This document shows positions 5,656 through 7,379 of a DNA stretch of 7,379 nt, in pieces. The stretch spans positions 1 through 7,379 of the forward strand of contig JAIXRD010000186.1 in assembly GCA_027485365.1 (NCBI GenBank), given 5' to 3'. The notes under the pieces are model-generated. The model was not told where the DNA came from, searched no databases, and was given only the letters and a program-made list of their open reading frames with translations. Positions within the stretch are counted from its first letter, which is position 1; every line of letters begins with the position of its first letter. The translations under genes and the position numbers were made by a program. The stretch is from Cryomorphaceae bacterium (GTDB taxonomy: Bacteria > Bacteroidota > Bacteroidia > Flavobacteriales_D > Crocinitomicaceae).

Positions 5656-6999
5656 ATGGAATTTACGAGGGACCAAACAGAGGCCATTCAAACCTTTATT
5701 CGTTTTGATAAAGCGGATTCACAGCGCCGATGTTTTGTGCTTAAGGGATATGCCGGAACCGGAAAAACCACCTTGATTTCTTACATCGTTTCAAATTTTA
5801 TTCAACAGAAACGTAAATTGAAATTAATTGCACCTACGGGAAGGGCAGCTAAGGTAATGGCAATGTATGCAGATCATCCCGCAGCAACGATCCATAAGTT
5901 GATTTACTTTTTATCAGATGGGCTGGAAGGAAGTGGGTTGGTAAAAGCAAAGAACTTGTATAAAAACACCTTGTTTATAGTGGATGAAGCCTCAATGGTT
6001 GGGGTAGAATCACTTCAGCAAGAAGGCAGTTTGCTTCAGGATTTAATGGACTATGTGTTCTCCGGTGAAGGGTGCTCCTTAATGCTGGTCGGAGATCCTG
6101 GTCAGTTGCCGCCTGTAGGTCAAACGGATTCACCGGCTTTACACCTCGATTATTTACAACATCATTACCCCGGATTAGCTATTTTCTCGCATACCCTTAC
6201 AGAGGTTGTCAGGCAAGCGGCGGATTCACAAATTACAAGCAATGCCACCCATCTGCGCACGATATCTGATTTCGAACCTCCTTATTTTACGAGCCTAGGG
6301 AGGGAAGTGTTTTCAATCAATGGGTCAGAGTTATTAGATGCTTTGGAATCTTCAAGAAAAGACGGAGACGAGTCCTTTGTAATGCTAACCATTTCTAATA
6401 AACGGGCGGGAAAGTGGAATCAAGAAATTAGAAATCGACTATTCCAATATGAAGAAACTGTGGTGCGTGGCGAATGGTTAATGGTGGTTAAAAATAATTA
6501 CCACTGGGCGGCAGATTCTGAAATGGGATTAATCGCCAATGGAGAAATGATGGAGGTCATTCGGATCATTAAGGAGGAACATCTCTATGGGTTTGACTTC
6601 ATTCATGCGGTCGTTAGTTTTACAAGTGAACCGAATAAAGAACGCACGGTAATTTGCTTCAAAGACACCTTGTTTTCCGATGCACCCAATTTACCGAGAG
6701 AGACATTAAAATCACTTTTCTTTGAGATAGAAAAAGATTATATGCACGAACGGAATAAACGAAAACGCTATCAATTCATTCTTAAAAACCCATATTTTAA
6801 TGCCTTGCAAATTAAGTATGCCTACTGCGTTACCGCACATAAAGCACAAGGTGGCCAATGGGATACCGTGTTTGTAGATTATGGATTCATCCCTGAACAT
6901 ATGGAAAAGCAAGAATATATAAGATGGCTTTACACCTGTGTAACCCGAGCTAAAATTCGCTTGTACCTATTGAATTTTCCCGAAAAGTATTTACCGTAA
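5656..6999 (+). CDS. RecD-like SF1B ATP-dependent DNA helicase
   Basis: This 447-residue cytoplasmic protein is an ATP-driven DNA helicase of the RecD/Dda type (AAA_30 plus UvrD_C_2 architecture), presumably 5'-to-3'. Visible motifs are: Q-motif-like FTRDQTEAI (residues 3-11), Walker A GYAGTGKTT (31-39), motif Ia APTGRAAKV (59-67), TIHKLIY (78-84), Walker B VDEASMV (109-115), motif III LVGDPGQLPPVG (144-155), motif IV region LTEVVRQ (181-187), motif V YCVTAHKAQG (390-399) and motif VI YTCVTRAK (426-433). All key residues are intact. It resembles the stand-alone helicase of many Bacteroidota rather than full RecD, as the RecB-interacting N-terminal domain is missing. I chose the ATG at 5656; an in-frame TTG at 5620 would add 12 residues outside the family core. 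It is probably involved in repair or replication restart, but no partner gene is adjacent. Confidence 0.9.
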   Translation: MEFTRDQTEAIQTFIRFDKADSQRRCFVLKGYAGTGKTTLISYIVSNFIQQKRKLKLIAPTGRAAKVMAMYADHPAATIHKLIYFLSDGLEGSGLVKAKNLYKNTLFIVDEASMVGVESLQQEGSLLQDLMDYVFSGEGCSLMLVGDPGQLPPVGQTDSPALHLDYLQHHYPGLAIFSHTLTEVVRQAADSQITSNATHLRTISDFEPPYFTSLGREVFSINGSELLDALESSRKDGDESFVMLTISNKRAGKWNQEIRNRLFQYEETVVRGEWLMVVKNNYHWAADSEMGLIANGEMMEVIRIIKEEHLYGFDFIHAVVSFTSEPNKERTVICFKDTLFSDAPNLPRETLKSLFFEIEKDYMHERNKRKRYQFILKNPYFNALQIKYAYCVTAHKAQGGQWDTVFVDYGFIPEHMEKQEYIRWLYTCVTRAKIRLYLLNFPEKYLP

Positions 7000-7001
7000 G
7001 C

Positions 7002-7379
7002 TTATTCTTTGATTTTAGGGATTTTAATGGCCTTATTTCCAATAAAGTACTTACTCTGCGCCACGCTTTCTTCCAATTGATCAATGAATTTTTTGGCTTT
7101 TTGCGTACTGAGGTACCTCGGACAGCTTGCGATTAATTCATTTTTTGTTTGAATTAAAATCGAACGTGTTCGTAATACAGACAACAATTCATTTTTACTT
7201 ATACCATTGTTCGTTAAAAGGGACTCAATGGGTAGGGCCGTGGATGTTAAATTAGAAATTACAGGATCCGTTGAACTTTCTATGTGGATGTTTAAAGAAC
7301 GGTTGATTTTAATTTGTAAGCCGGCATGTCTAAGTGACTTAAAGGTCCATTCCGCTCGGCTCAGTTGTTTTTCTTCCTT
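7002..7379 (-). CDS. Unrecognised protein, C-terminal 125 residues (5' end outside window)
   Basis: The leftward frame is open from the window's right edge to the TAA at 7004-7002, giving 125 residues. A TTG at 7187 is not a credible start, because the 64 codons upstream of it are also open and protein-like. The fragment begins KEEKQLSRAEWTFKSL and ends KAIKIPKIKE. It includes LNIHIESSTDPVISNL, LPIESLLTNNGISKNELLSV and a Lys/Glu-rich helix STQKAKKFIDQLEESVAQS. It looks like a soluble mixed alpha/beta or mostly helical domain, with no membrane segment and no catalytic motif I can name. It converges on the helicase gene with only 2 nt between the stop codons. I cannot assign a function from the visible part. 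Confidence 0.7.
   Translation of the reverse strand, partial: KEEKQLSRAEWTFKSLRHAGLQIKINRSLNIHIESSTDPVISNLTSTALPIESLLTNNGISKNELLSVLRTRSILIQTKNELIASCPRYLSTQKAKKFIDQLEESVAQSKYFIGNKAIKIPKIKE

Noticed and set aside
6979..7020. Possible terminator after the helicase: CCCGAAAA (6979-6986) facing TTTTAGGG (7013-7020)
   Set aside because: It contains a mismatch and a loop of 26 bases, with only a modest T-rich tail. It could form by chance.

Overview
The window looks like a chromosomal segment from a member of the Bacteroidota, most likely the Flavobacteriales/Crocinitomicaceae side, although genus cannot be read from sequence alone. The support is: a ClpS with the flavobacterial-type C-terminus, a DUF3822 gene directly upstream of rsmD and coaD, a RecD-like helicase of the Bacteroidota type, SPOR-like modules of a type I know from this phylum, and a TAnnTTTG-type -7 element. 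The DNA is moderately AT-rich and very tightly packed. No gene-free stretch longer than about 80 bases occurs, and I saw no tRNA, rRNA, insertion sequence or CRISPR array.

Layout. (1) Positions 2-2182 (+) hold the 3' part of a large protein. It begins in 29-residue Pro/Thr/Asn-rich tandem repeats, then has coiled-coil-like helices, two diverged SPOR-like modules and an unrecognised C-terminal domain. (2) clpS (2185-2457, +) follows after 2 nt. (3) A four-gene leftward operon runs from about 5577 down to 2458: DUF3822 protein, rsmD, coaD, then a secreted thioredoxin-fold protein that has lost its CXXC. Successive junctions are a 4-nt overlap, a 4-nt overlap and a 2-nt gap. (4) A 78-bp divergent spacer (5578-5655) separates this operon from (5) a RecD-like SF1B helicase (5656-6999, +). 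(6) The 3' end of an unrecognised leftward gene (7002 to the window edge) closes the window.

How the genes relate. The leftward operon combines ribosome maturation (RsmD, 16S rRNA methylation), coenzyme A synthesis (CoaD), a Bacteroidota-specific protein of unknown role and an envelope protein. The helicase is a DNA-repair or replication-type enzyme, and ClpS feeds N-degron substrates to ClpAP. I see no dedicated new defence or biosynthetic system, and most of the window is conserved housekeeping content.

The points most worth following are: an in-frame run of 18 adenines in the thioredoxin-like gene, where gain or loss of one base gives a stop within six codons; a perfect DnaA-box 9-mer lying across the presumed start of the leftward operon; the loss of both redox cysteines in that operon's last product; an altered ISS motif in CoaD; the 87-bp tandem repeats, which differ mostly by silent changes; and two convergent gene pairs whose stop codons share one palindrome.
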